NCBI GenBank assembly: GCA_964006375.1 | Contig: OZ023263.1 | Coordinates: 136,086,063-136,150,062, forward strand | Direction: 5' to 3' | DNA length: 64,000 nt | Source: Tillus elongatus | Taxonomy: Eukaryota; Arthropoda; Insecta; Coleoptera; Cleridae | Shown: positions 8,894 through 16,149 of the stretch, in pieces | How the letters are laid out: the number at the start of each line of letters is the position of its first letter | Position numbering within the stretch: the first letter of the stretch is position 1 | Translations under genes and position numbers: made by a program | Notes under the pieces: generated by a model | What the model was told of the DNA's origin: nothing | The model's input: the letters and a program-made list of their open reading frames with translations, nothing else | The model's database searches: none

Positions 8894-9268
8894 CTACTGT
8901 TTAAGTCTTTTATTTAAAAATTTTAAACATAAGTGGCCACAATTATAAGTATTATACTTTTGATATACATCATGATTATACAATATAGTACAGTTTTTAA
9001 GATAATACAACAGTTCATTTGGTGGCTTCAAGTTTCCATATGAGTCAAAGTACACGGCTGTGTCACCACGTTTCTTAACTGCAACCCAATGACCACCTGG
9101 CTCTTTGTTTGTTTGCAAATTCATGATAAATGATTCATTCTTGCGTGATCCATTCGATGGTAAAGTATCTCGCATGTATACACCTCTAAAATATGGAATT
9201 TTCATTTTACCAGCAAATTTCACAAGATCTATATTTGTTAGAGGTCTTGCTGGTAAACACTTTACACG
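8894..9268 (-). CDS. Adenain-like cysteine protease, probably made by -1 frameshift from the PLA2 gene
   Basis: The catalytic triad is visible: His in GGHWVAV, Asp in VYFDSYG and Cys in YNCGHLCLKF, with His-Asp-Cys order and spacing as in adenovirus proteases. The protease would cleave capsid precursors. The first ATG (9205) falls inside the domain, after the RPLTNIDL segment that family members carry. The only upstream candidate start codon is a GTG at 9223. The frame is open back to 9277, overlapping the end of the PLA2 gene, where a canonical slip sequence lies (9274-9268). I therefore place the domain start at the slip point. ATG initiation would give a 103-aa, N-terminally clipped enzyme. 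Confidence 0.85.
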   Translation of the reverse strand, partial: RVKCLPARPLTNIDLVKFAGKMKIPYFRGVYMRDTLPSNGSRKNESFIMNLQTNKEPGGHWVAVKKRGDTAVYFDSYGNLKPPNELLYYLKNCTILYNHDVYQKYNTYNCGHLCLKFLNKRLKQ

Positions 9269-9274
9269 TTTTTT
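9182..9274 (-). promoter_or_regulatory. Candidate -1 ribosomal frameshift site with pseudoknot
   Basis: On the coding strand, A AAA AAC (9274-9268) lies in the correct phase of the PLA2 frame, two codons before its TAA (9264-9262). After a 10-nt spacer comes an 11-bp perfect stem (9257-9247 with 9216-9206, TTTACCAGCAA with TTGCTGGTAAA). The loop sequence ACCTCTAA (9245-9238) is perfectly complementary to TTAGAGGT downstream (9189-9182), giving an H-type pseudoknot with a long inter-stem loop. The -1 frame is open to the end of the protease. All of this is visible in the sequence; function is inferred. Confidence 0.75.
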
Positions 9275-10074
9275 GGTTTATGTAAATACAAACCGAAACC
9301 GCTTCGCTGTTTCTTCATATACAAGCCACTACCTCGGTGACCAACAGCAATAGCCTCCATCGTTTGGTTATGACGTTTTGCTTCTTCCAATTTTTGTTTG
9401 GCTGATTTAGCATCGTTAACTGCTTTAGCAATGCCTGCAGCACCACCACCTAGAGCGCCTAGCGCTGATAGACCACCAAAAATTAAAGGTAGTAGTGGAA
9501 GGAAACCTCCACTTTTCGGTACTGGAATAACTCTAGGTGTCTTGACTTTCTTACGACCACCAGCATTTTTAATTACTTTTCTCGCTACATGTAGTAAATT
9601 TTTTACAGATGGAACTTCCGCACCCACAGCTATGGCACCTTTCATTAAATTTAGTATGTTTTTAAATGGTATTTTACCGCCACATTTTACTTTTTTACTG
9701 CTACGTTTACGTTTGGTGGTTGTCTTTGGGGTTAAACCCATACCAAGCTTTCTTTTAACTTTCATAGTGTTTGTAACACCCCAAGCAGCTAACTTTTCAC
9801 CAAAACTTGCGTCCTTCGACTTTACTCTCTCCCACGCTCGGTTCTCCAACACCTCGTCAGCTCGATGTCTATCACTCAACTGTTTTGATTGAGAGTATGC
9901 GATATCGTGATCTCGACACGCACGATCTAAAGGATTGATACCTTGATCACCTCTTGCTAAACGTTCTTTAAGTTTAGTACCCGGACCACAAAACTGATAA
10001 CCAGGAACATGCAGCTCAACAGGTAATTTGTTGATGGCTGTGTTAACAAGACCTTCACCTTGGCACACCAACAT
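9262..10074 (-). CDS. Phospholipase A2-domain minor virion protein (parvovirus VP1-type PLA2)
   Basis: The product is 270 aa. The N-terminal domain shows the calcium-loop-like YQFCGPGTKL (residues 26-35) and the catalytic pair in DRACRDHDIAY (His56, Asp57), as in parvoviral VP1 PLA2, which breaches endosomal membranes during entry. A basic linker follows (about 105-130, many Lys and Arg). Then comes a hydrophobic segment (about 190-216, FLPLLPLIFGG...GAAGIA), a charged helix (KSAKQKLEEAKRHN) and a Gly-rich tail with two G-[LF]-G-L-Y-type repeats. The architecture suggests a membrane-active core or capsid-interior protein. It heads the minus-strand late cluster and is divergent from the ATPase gene (80-bp gap). 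The 3' end overlaps the protease frame at a frameshift signal. Confidence 0.9.
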   Translation of the reverse strand: MLVCQGEGLVNTAINKLPVELHVPGYQFCGPGTKLKERLARGDQGINPLDRACRDHDIAYSQSKQLSDRHRADEVLENRAWERVKSKDASFGEKLAAWGVTNTMKVKRKLGMGLTPKTTTKRKRSSKKVKCGGKIPFKNILNLMKGAIAVGAEVPSVKNLLHVARKVIKNAGGRKKVKTPRVIPVPKSGGFLPLLPLIFGGLSALGALGGGAAGIAKAVNDAKSAKQKLEEAKRHNQTMEAIAVGHRGSGLYMKKQRSGFGLYLHKPKNV

Positions 10075-10154
10075 TTATACTGCTAATGAGGTATGATAAA
10101 TCTGAGTATTTATATAGATGGTTGCACTCGTAAAAAGTTTTAGTTTAGTTAACG

Positions 10155-10853
10155 ATGCGTATTGTTAAACACGCAAAAGCTACCCTACCAGTCACAAACA
10201 TAGATGATATTGTTACCATTCCATCACCTAAACAGCAAAGACATGGACTTCTTTTACCAAACACAGTTAGATGTTTGATATGTGGTCCAAGTGGATGTGG
10301 TAAAACAAATGTTATGTTAAGTTTGTTGTTTGAACCCAACGGTTTAAAATTTCAAAACGTATACGTATACTCAAAGTCTTTATATCAACCTAAATACAGT
10401 ATGTTAAAGGAGGTGTTGGATGCTACAAAAGGTGTTGGATACTATCCATATAGTGAAAACGAAGAGATATTAGATCCTGCAGATGCAAAGAGTAATTCAA
10501 TTTTTATATTTGATGATGTAGCCTGTGATAGGCAAGATAAAATAAAATCGTATTTTTGTATGGGTAGACATAAAAATATTGATAGTTTCTACTTATGTCA
10601 GACATATAGCAAAGTTCCGAAGCAATTGGTGCGTGACAATGCTAACATTATAGTTTTATTTAAACAAGATGAAACTAATCTTAAACATGTGTATGATGAT
10701 CATGTAACTACCGATATGAGTTTTGAAAAGTTCAAGCTCCTTTGTGGTGAATGCTGGCAAAACAAACATGATATGGTGGTTGTCGTTAAAGATTCTGATT
10801 TAACACAAGGAAGATACCGCAAAGGGTTTGATCACTTTATATATCTCACTTGA
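10155..10853 (+). CDS. FtsK/HerA-type genome-packaging ATPase
   Basis: The product is 232 aa. Walker A is GPSGCGKT at residues 44-51 and Walker B is SIFIFDDV at 115-122 with two acidic residues. A later CQTYSKVPKQLVRDNAN segment, with an Arg, fits the sensor/finger region of the A32-like packaging ATPases found in Polintons, virophages and adintoviruses. It would pump DNA into preformed capsids. The start ATG lies 80 bp from the divergent PLA2 gene, so a bidirectional promoter is likely in between (AT-rich, GTATTTATATAG). The next gene begins 41 bp after the stop on the same strand. No defects are seen. Confidence 0.95.
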   Translation: MRIVKHAKATLPVTNIDDIVTIPSPKQQRHGLLLPNTVRCLICGPSGCGKTNVMLSLLFEPNGLKFQNVYVYSKSLYQPKYSMLKEVLDATKGVGYYPYSENEEILDPADAKSNSIFIFDDVACDRQDKIKSYFCMGRHKNIDSFYLCQTYSKVPKQLVRDNANIIVLFKQDETNLKHVYDDHVTTDMSFEKFKLLCGECWQNKHDMVVVVKDSDLTQGRYRKGFDHFIYLT

Positions 10854-10894
10854 CTGGAAAACGTTAGTATTAAGTTGTTCGACATAGAGTAAAC

Positions 10895-12016
10895 ATGTCG
10901 AAAAAATCTAAAGCTGCTCGTCACCGTAAAATAGTAGCACCACCAAATATACAACGTAAAATAGCTGATCTATCAAAGATAATTCGAAAGAAATATTTAG
11001 CTTTGAAGCTTGGTAAAACAGAGACAGATGAAACATTACAACGTTTATATAAACCCATCTTAAAACCTTTGAGTGATATATCGAAAAACACGGCATTGGC
11101 TACTGTTCAACACCAACCGACTAAAACCACCACATCATTAGCTACTACTCAAACAACTCAACAGAAACCTGCTACATTATTGGCTACTACTCAAACAACT
11201 GAACAGAAACCGACTAAAACTGAAGTTGATGTCAAACCAACAACAGCAAAGGAGGAAATTCCATTCCTTAGTGATGATGAAACGTTTGAATTGGAGGCGG
11301 AGGCACCAGAACCTGAATTATGGGCGACTAAAGCTTATAGAAAATTAGATGCTGCTGCAAATACACCAAAAGCAGTGTACGAACGAATGTTAAGTTCCTA
11401 CCCAATAGTTGTTAGATATTATGTTGATAAATATTTTACAGATAATCATTCCTGTGATCAAACATATGGTGTTACTTATGATAAAGCTACCAACACTTGG
11501 ATGCTTGGAAACAAACCTATTAAATTTGTTATTACTAACGTAGATTTTAAAAATAGAGAAACCTTTCAAATTGTGGTTGGTGACAGAAGATATTACGGTA
11601 CTAATCATCTGTTGGAATTGATATTTTTGAGAAAACCTGGTATGAGTGCTTTGAACAATCGGGAAGCTTTACGTGACTACGCAGACATAATGGCAACTAC
11701 TAGTCTTCACAGAAAAGAGAACAATCCTAAAGAAGACGTTCTACGAAACACCTCTACCAAATATCAACATGTAATAAAACCAATTTTAGAAAAACAAGAA
11801 GGTGCTAGAGCGCGATCTTCCTCGGTAACTTTAGGCCGTGGTATGCCATACATGCTACATACAAAAAAACAGAAAGAGTATGTGTACTGGGATGATATAA
11901 ACGAGTTGGTTGATAGACTTAGACTGTTAGTAGCTTCTCAAGCAGCTGGTAATAACGCACACAACAACGAAATTCAGTCTATTATTGAAGAACTGAAGGA
12001 AGTGGGTGTTATATAA
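10895..12016 (+). CDS. DUF8207-like conserved Polinton protein
   Basis: The product is 373 aa. The basic N-terminal region (about 1-65, many Lys and Arg, long helix) is followed by a Thr/Gln-rich linker with an imperfect repeat of ATTQTTxQKP and an acidic patch (SDDETFELEAEAPEPE). A folded domain from about residue 130 to the end finishes in YVYWDDINELVDRLRLL and an EIQSIIEELKE helix. I recognise that last motif as the conserved C-terminal signature of a protein common in insect Polintons, labelled DUF8207 from memory. Its function is unknown; it may be a virion or morphogenesis protein given its place between the packaging ATPase and the fibre-like genes. The frame is intact. Confidence 0.75.
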   Translation: MSKKSKAARHRKIVAPPNIQRKIADLSKIIRKKYLALKLGKTETDETLQRLYKPILKPLSDISKNTALATVQHQPTKTTTSLATTQTTQQKPATLLATTQTTEQKPTKTEVDVKPTTAKEEIPFLSDDETFELEAEAPEPELWATKAYRKLDAAANTPKAVYERMLSSYPIVVRYYVDKYFTDNHSCDQTYGVTYDKATNTWMLGNKPIKFVITNVDFKNRETFQIVVGDRRYYGTNHLLELIFLRKPGMSALNNREALRDYADIMATTSLHRKENNPKEDVLRNTSTKYQHVIKPILEKQEGARARSSSVTLGRGMPYMLHTKKQKEYVYWDDINELVDRLRLLVASQAAGNNAHNNEIQSIIEELKEVGVI

Positions 12017-12047
12017 ACAGATTTGTGTGTTTTTCACCATTTTCAAA

Positions 12048-12911
12048 ATGCCGATAGATAAATTCGGACGTTCTGCAAAGAATTTAAAACATCTAAACAG
12101 AATTATTCACAGAGAAACATTTCCGAAAACTACAAGTGGTGATTTTGATGTGCAAAACCATAAGTTGTGTAACGTGGGTGACCCTGTTGAACCTACAGAT
12201 GGTGTAAGTAAAAAATTTGTTGATGTATGGATAGAGGACTATCAGAAAACTAAAGTTGACTATCAGAAAACTAAAGCTGATTATAAGGTGAGCAAAGATG
12301 CTGTAGCACTTCAAATTGCTATACTGCTTGACGCTGTACATAAACCGGAGTTGGAAGCTTTAAAAAAAGACTTTGAACATAAATTTAAAAACTATGATGA
12401 TTTTAAACGTGAAGTCTATAACTCATTTCCACTTAAGACTGGTGTTGATCAATCACTACAAAATCTGCAAGAGCAATTAATGAAAAATTATATGGATCTT
12501 AAACATGAAGCCTACAGCTCGTTTCCGCTTAAAACTAGCATTGATGAAACATTAATTAGTCTTAAAGAGGATATCAAGGAGTACATACATCAAACAGTGT
12601 TTCCTCTTCAGAAAACGTTTACTGCTATGGCTGATACCGCTATATCTAAACTTCAAAAAGATTATATAGATCTAGCAGTTTCAAAACTTGAAGCTGACTT
12701 GAAAAATACGTTTGCTACTAAAGACGATTTAAATCAAGCAGTGATTACGATTGAAAATAAACTTAAAAAAACGTTTGTGACTAAGGAGTATATCGATGGT
12801 GCTATCGAAGGGATAAATAGAAATCTAGTTCAGGAAGCAGTGGCAGCAGTTTGGGTTATGGTGGATAAACGGATATCAAAAATGGAGTTTAGTTGGAATC
12901 AAATAAAATAA
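12048..12911 (+). CDS. Fibre-like coiled-coil protein, long paralogue
   Basis: The product is 287 aa from the first ATG (MPIDKFGRSAK); an upstream in-frame TTG is rejected as a start. Residues 31-59 have the form GDFDVQNHKLCNVGDP...DGVSKKFVD. This resembles the 'N-K-x-N-V-x-x-P-x-x-x-D-A-V-x-x-x-Y-V-D' shaft motif of phage and virus fibres. The remainder is heptad-rich coiled coil with internal repeats: YQKTK twice, a 'xFPLKTxxDxxL' block twice (about residues 125-175) and a K[ND]TFxTKxxxxxAI block twice near the end. It is best read as a trimeric fibre or spike that could mediate attachment. A shorter paralogue follows 13 bp downstream. Confidence 0.55.
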   Translation: MPIDKFGRSAKNLKHLNRIIHRETFPKTTSGDFDVQNHKLCNVGDPVEPTDGVSKKFVDVWIEDYQKTKVDYQKTKADYKVSKDAVALQIAILLDAVHKPELEALKKDFEHKFKNYDDFKREVYNSFPLKTGVDQSLQNLQEQLMKNYMDLKHEAYSSFPLKTSIDETLISLKEDIKEYIHQTVFPLQKTFTAMADTAISKLQKDYIDLAVSKLEADLKNTFATKDDLNQAVITIENKLKKTFVTKEYIDGAIEGINRNLVQEAVAAVWVMVDKRISKMEFSWNQIK

Positions 12912-12924
12912 GTTCAGTGTAAAA

Positions 12925-13374
12925 ATGTCTATCGATAAGTTCGGACGTTCTGCAAAGACTCCCAGCTTCTTAAACAAAATTGTGCACAGAGAAACATTTC
13001 CGAAAACTACAAGTGGTGATTTTGATGTGCAAAACCATAAATTATGTAACGTAGGTGATCCTATCGAGCCTGCTGATGGTGTGAATAGAAAATTTGTCGA
13101 TGTGTGGGCAGATGAGTATAAGAAGAATAAAGATGAAGTATCACAGAGTCTTGTCGCTATAACCCTTGAAGCTGTGCATAAATCAGAACTAGCTGCTCTT
13201 AAAAGCGAGTTTGAAAACAAATTGAAAAATTTAGACAAGACGATAGCTGCTCAAGTTTTAAAAGATATTGATGTGTTAAAGAATAACAAGTTGAAAAAGA
13301 AGCTAGGTGAGATAGACAGCAAACTAAAAGATTTACATGATAAGTGGATACTTTTAAATCCAACATCACCATGA
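12925..13374 (+). CDS. Fibre-like coiled-coil protein, short paralogue
   Basis: The product is 149 aa. Its first 60 residues are nearly identical to the preceding gene (IDKFGRSAK, then HRETFPKTTSGDFDVQNHKLCNVGDP). A run of about 50 bp is identical at DNA level (around 12113-12162 and 12990-13039), so the pair is a recent tandem duplication or is held together by gene conversion. The tail is a shorter Lys/Glu-rich coiled coil lacking the internal repeats of the long copy. The stop codon overlaps the integrase ATG as ATGA (13371-13374). Different tails on a common foot are what one expects for alternative fibre tips, but that use is inferred. Confidence 0.55.
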   Translation: MSIDKFGRSAKTPSFLNKIVHRETFPKTTSGDFDVQNHKLCNVGDPIEPADGVNRKFVDVWADEYKKNKDEVSQSLVAITLEAVHKSELAALKSEFENKLKNLDKTIAAQVLKDIDVLKNNKLKKKLGEIDSKLKDLHDKWILLNPTSP

Positions 13375-14315
13375 GACGTAAAACAGTTGAGCCATCTGAT
13401 ACCAAAAAACAAATTATTGATGAGTTATATAAACCGGCAAGAATCAATTTTAAACGTAGACGTACAATAATCAAAGGTTTAAATGATTTGTGGCAGATTG
13501 ATATAGCAGAATTTACAGACTACTACAAAGACAACTCTGGTTACAAGTATATTTTAGTGGTTATTAATTGTTTTTCAAAGTATGTGTGGACTCGCCCTCT
13601 TAAATCTAAAACTGCTGGAGAGGTGACTAAAGCTATGGCTGATATTTTATCTACTAGTACAGCACCCTCTAACATCCAGTCTGATCTTGGGTTAGAATTC
13701 TATAACGCTAAATTTAACGCCTTAATGAAAAAATACAACATTAATCACTACAGCACTTATAGCGTGAAGAAGGCTGCAATAGTGGAAAGAGTCATACGTA
13801 CCTTAAAAGAGAAGATATATAAAAATTTCAACTTGATTGGCTCCTACAAGTGGGTTAATACACTACCTGATGTCACTGCTACTTACAACGCTACTGTTCA
13901 TCGAACAACTGGTGTAAAACCTCAAGATGTTAACAAGAAAAATGAAGAAGCTATCCTGAAACAAGTTTACTCGAATCTGAAAGTGTTTAACAAAAATAAA
14001 TTTAAAGTGGGTGATGTTGTACGTCTAAGTAAAGCTAAAACATTATTTGAGAAAGGTTATACACCGCGTTGGTCAACGGAGCTGTTTAAAATCACTAAAG
14101 TTCACTGCACTAATCCAACCACCTATTTAATAGAAGACATGCAAGGCAAACCAATCAGTGGTGGATTTTATGAAGAGGAGCTACAAAAGACTGCAACCCC
14201 TGATTATTATTTAGTTGAAAGAGTGATCAGAAAGAAAGGCGCCAAGTCGTATGTGAAATGGCTTGGTTTTGATAAATCTCATAACTCATGGATAACTAGC
14301 AAAGATATAAAATAA
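13371..14315 (+). CDS. Retroviral-type DDE integrase with C-terminal chromodomain
   Basis: The product is 314 aa from the ATG at 13371 (MRRKTVEPSD), which overlaps the previous stop. The catalytic residues are Asp44 (WQIDIAEF), Asp105 (QSDLGLEF) and Glu139 (AAIVERVIRTLK), in the RNase H-like integrase core. It is followed by an SH3-like region (KFKVGDVVRLSK) and a chromodomain at about 278-314 (YYLVERVIRKKG...YVKWLGF...NSWI). The enzyme joins linear element ends into 6-bp staggered target cuts; the chromodomain may steer insertion to marked chromatin. No frame break or missing catalytic residue is seen. An ATAATAAAAC polyadenylation-type word lies about 15 bp beyond the stop. Confidence 0.95.
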   Translation: MRRKTVEPSDTKKQIIDELYKPARINFKRRRTIIKGLNDLWQIDIAEFTDYYKDNSGYKYILVVINCFSKYVWTRPLKSKTAGEVTKAMADILSTSTAPSNIQSDLGLEFYNAKFNALMKKYNINHYSTYSVKKAAIVERVIRTLKEKIYKNFNLIGSYKWVNTLPDVTATYNATVHRTTGVKPQDVNKKNEEAILKQVYSNLKVFNKNKFKVGDVVRLSKAKTLFEKGYTPRWSTELFKITKVHCTNPTTYLIEDMQGKPISGGFYEEELQKTATPDYYLVERVIRKKGAKSYVKWLGFDKSHNSWITSKDIK

Positions 14316-15095
14316 TTTGTATTACAATACTGTATAATAAAACAAACGTTGTAAAATATATGCTTTTATTAAAATAAACATTGTAAAATATATGTTTTTT
14401 TATTTCAACAACCTACTCAACACAAAGCTAAACGTAAAGTTTTCGTTATTAACAAATTTATGACAAGTCGCTTAAATATAAGCAGTATTACAATTGATTT
14501 TCAATTTCTACAATCACTTTAGACGTTATAACACGTCTTTAAACTAAATATTTTCACAAGGAAATCTTGAAAGAGTATAGAAACTAATATTAGGAACGTT
14601 TGACTAGATAAGTACATAAAGAAGTAAATAAATAACTATATAGATAAGTAAATAAATAAGTAAATAAATAAGCCTAACCTAAATGAGCTGCCTTATGAAG
14701 ACGAATTGGATTTTACAGGTATTGGCGAGTTGGATAAATATTTTAGATCGTAAAAAAGTAGTCCGCGTTACTTTTTCACGATCTGTGTATGAAACCTCAT
14801 AGCTGACGCAAGTTTTTGCGAAATTAACCGTTAACCACTATCTACATCCTACAGAGTTTCTGAAGGATGTAGATAGTGGTTAATTAGTCGTTGGAAACAT
14901 CCTATAGAGTTTCTGGAGGATGTAGATAGCGGTTAATTAGTCGTTGGAAACATCTGGTCCTAATGTGTTTTTCCGGAGGATGTAGATAGTGTTCTCAGAT
15001 TTTTTATTTTTAAACAGTGTTGACACATATCCTTGTAAAAATTATTCAATAAAACTAATATATTTTTCACAATTTCTTTATTACAATTTATACAT
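14316..15095. other. Non-coding Polinton spacer with hairpin and short repeats
   Basis: There is no gene here. It holds AATAAA words for the converging genes on both sides, a run of 13-bp AGTAAATAAATAA-like repeats (about 14605-14672) and the hairpin/repeat block described separately (14830-14995). It is AT-rich otherwise. Confidence 0.7.
14830..14995. repeat. 20-bp perfect hairpin followed by repeated GGATGTAGATAG units
   Basis: TTAACCACTATCTACATCCT (14830-14849) pairs perfectly with 14863-14882 across a 13-nt loop. The right arm recurs at 14917 and 14978, with the linker AATTAGTCGTTGGAAACATC repeated after the first two. The result is one hairpin plus three direct copies at 53- and 61-bp spacing. 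It lies in the intergenic gap between the convergent integrase and 308-aa genes. Confidence 0.8.
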
Positions 15096-16022
15096 TTAAA
15101 ATTTGCGATAGTTTACAATATCATTAAGTACGTGTTGGTATTTTGTAACAAATTCACATACCATGCTTAAAGTATCACTATATCTTTCTCTAGCTACGAA
15201 AAAGGCACATCTAATTAGGGAAATGTCTCTAAATTTAGCTAATTCGGTCCTTAAATCATCAGCAAACATCTCCAAATTAAAGAAACTTTTACAGCTTAGT
15301 TCTAACAATAAATCTTTAGCTACACAACCGATATCTTCTAGTATTTTAAGTGATTGAATTGACAAGTTAAAATTAATTACATATTCCTTACCACAGAGTT
15401 TCAGCTTAAAACTTACAGTTTTTCTTTGTGATTTAACAAGATATTTGGTTAAAGTATATGTTTCACTAGTTTCTATAGATTTGTTTTCCAAATTGTAAAT
15501 TATCGTAGGTAATACGTTTAAAAATTCTTCAAATGTCCACACATCAAAAAACACAGGTATATTACAGTTTTTCTGAGATAATTTAATTAACGGCAAAAAA
15601 TTTAAAACTGGATTAACGCCAATGATAAGCAGCTTCTCGCCGTTCGACGTAAGAGAAAAAGTTGTTTGACACATCAGTTCACAGTCTTCTGTTTTCAATT
15701 TTTTCTCGATGCTTTTATTAGTGATTTCTACCAGCTTCTGATTGAAAATATCTTCTTGCGTAGGTTGATATGGTGTTTGTAGGTTTGTTGGATATGCTGC
15801 ATTAATTATATTTTCTATAGCTTGATTCTGCTGTTCATCAACCTCTGCTGTTGGATATAATGTACATAGTTCACTTATCATGTTTTCCAACGTTTTTGGT
15901 TCTTCTTTTGGAATAATACTTTCTATTGCATTACCCAGTAAGACGTCTTGTAGCACTTTAAGTTTTTTACCACCACTATTTTCTGCTTTAGCAGATTTTC
16001 GTTTTCTACCGTTGTTCACCAT
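15096..16022 (-). CDS. Polinton 308-aa protein, unknown function
   Basis: The product is 308 aa from the ATG at 16022. Residues 4-22 form a basic, nuclear-localisation-like stretch (GRKRKSAKAENSGGKKLK). An acidic, low-complexity part follows, and from about residue 100 an ordered domain with alternating strands (LLIIGVNPVLNFLPLIKL; VSFKLKLCGKEYVINFNL). It ends in helical sequence (LRTELAKFRDISLIRCAFFVARERY). I do not recognise a family. The gene is the first inward from the right TIR and is driven by a near-copy of the promoter module used by the first left gene, so it is probably expressed at the same stage. A nuclear early function is possible; no evidence decides it. Confidence 0.65.
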   Translation of the reverse strand: MVNNGRKRKSAKAENSGGKKLKVLQDVLLGNAIESIIPKEEPKTLENMISELCTLYPTAEVDEQQNQAIENIINAAYPTNLQTPYQPTQEDIFNQKLVEITNKSIEKKLKTEDCELMCQTTFSLTSNGEKLLIIGVNPVLNFLPLIKLSQKNCNIPVFFDVWTFEEFLNVLPTIIYNLENKSIETSETYTLTKYLVKSQRKTVSFKLKLCGKEYVINFNLSIQSLKILEDIGCVAKDLLLELSCKSFFNLEMFADDLRTELAKFRDISLIRCAFFVARERYSDTLSMVCEFVTKYQHVLNDIVNYRKF

Positions 16023-16061
16023 ATTATACTCGTTCTGCTTCAGTTTTCAACTAAATGCTCC

Positions 16062-16085
16062 GTTTGAAATTCTCAACTTTTATAC
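16062..16085 (-). promoter_or_regulatory. TATA module of the right inward promoter
   Basis: Read on the minus strand, GTATAAAAG TTGAGAATTTCAAAC precedes the 308-aa gene. It matches the left module at 3972-3996 except for one G. TATA lies about 62 bp before the ATG. Confidence 0.8.
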
Positions 16086-16149
16086 TTATCTAATTATTAT
16101 TATTACTCTTACAGCTGAGCTTTGTTGCCGTGTTGAGTTTTATTGCTTT

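Noticed and set aside
9398..9892. 164-residue plus-strand frame across the PLA2 gene
   Set aside because: It is antisense to a well-supported gene; its hydrophobic, Pro-rich content is the shadow of Lys/Gly-rich coding sequence.
14600..14995. CRISPR-like array
   Set aside because: The repeats are few, unequal in spacing and partly inverted, and the setting is eukaryotic.
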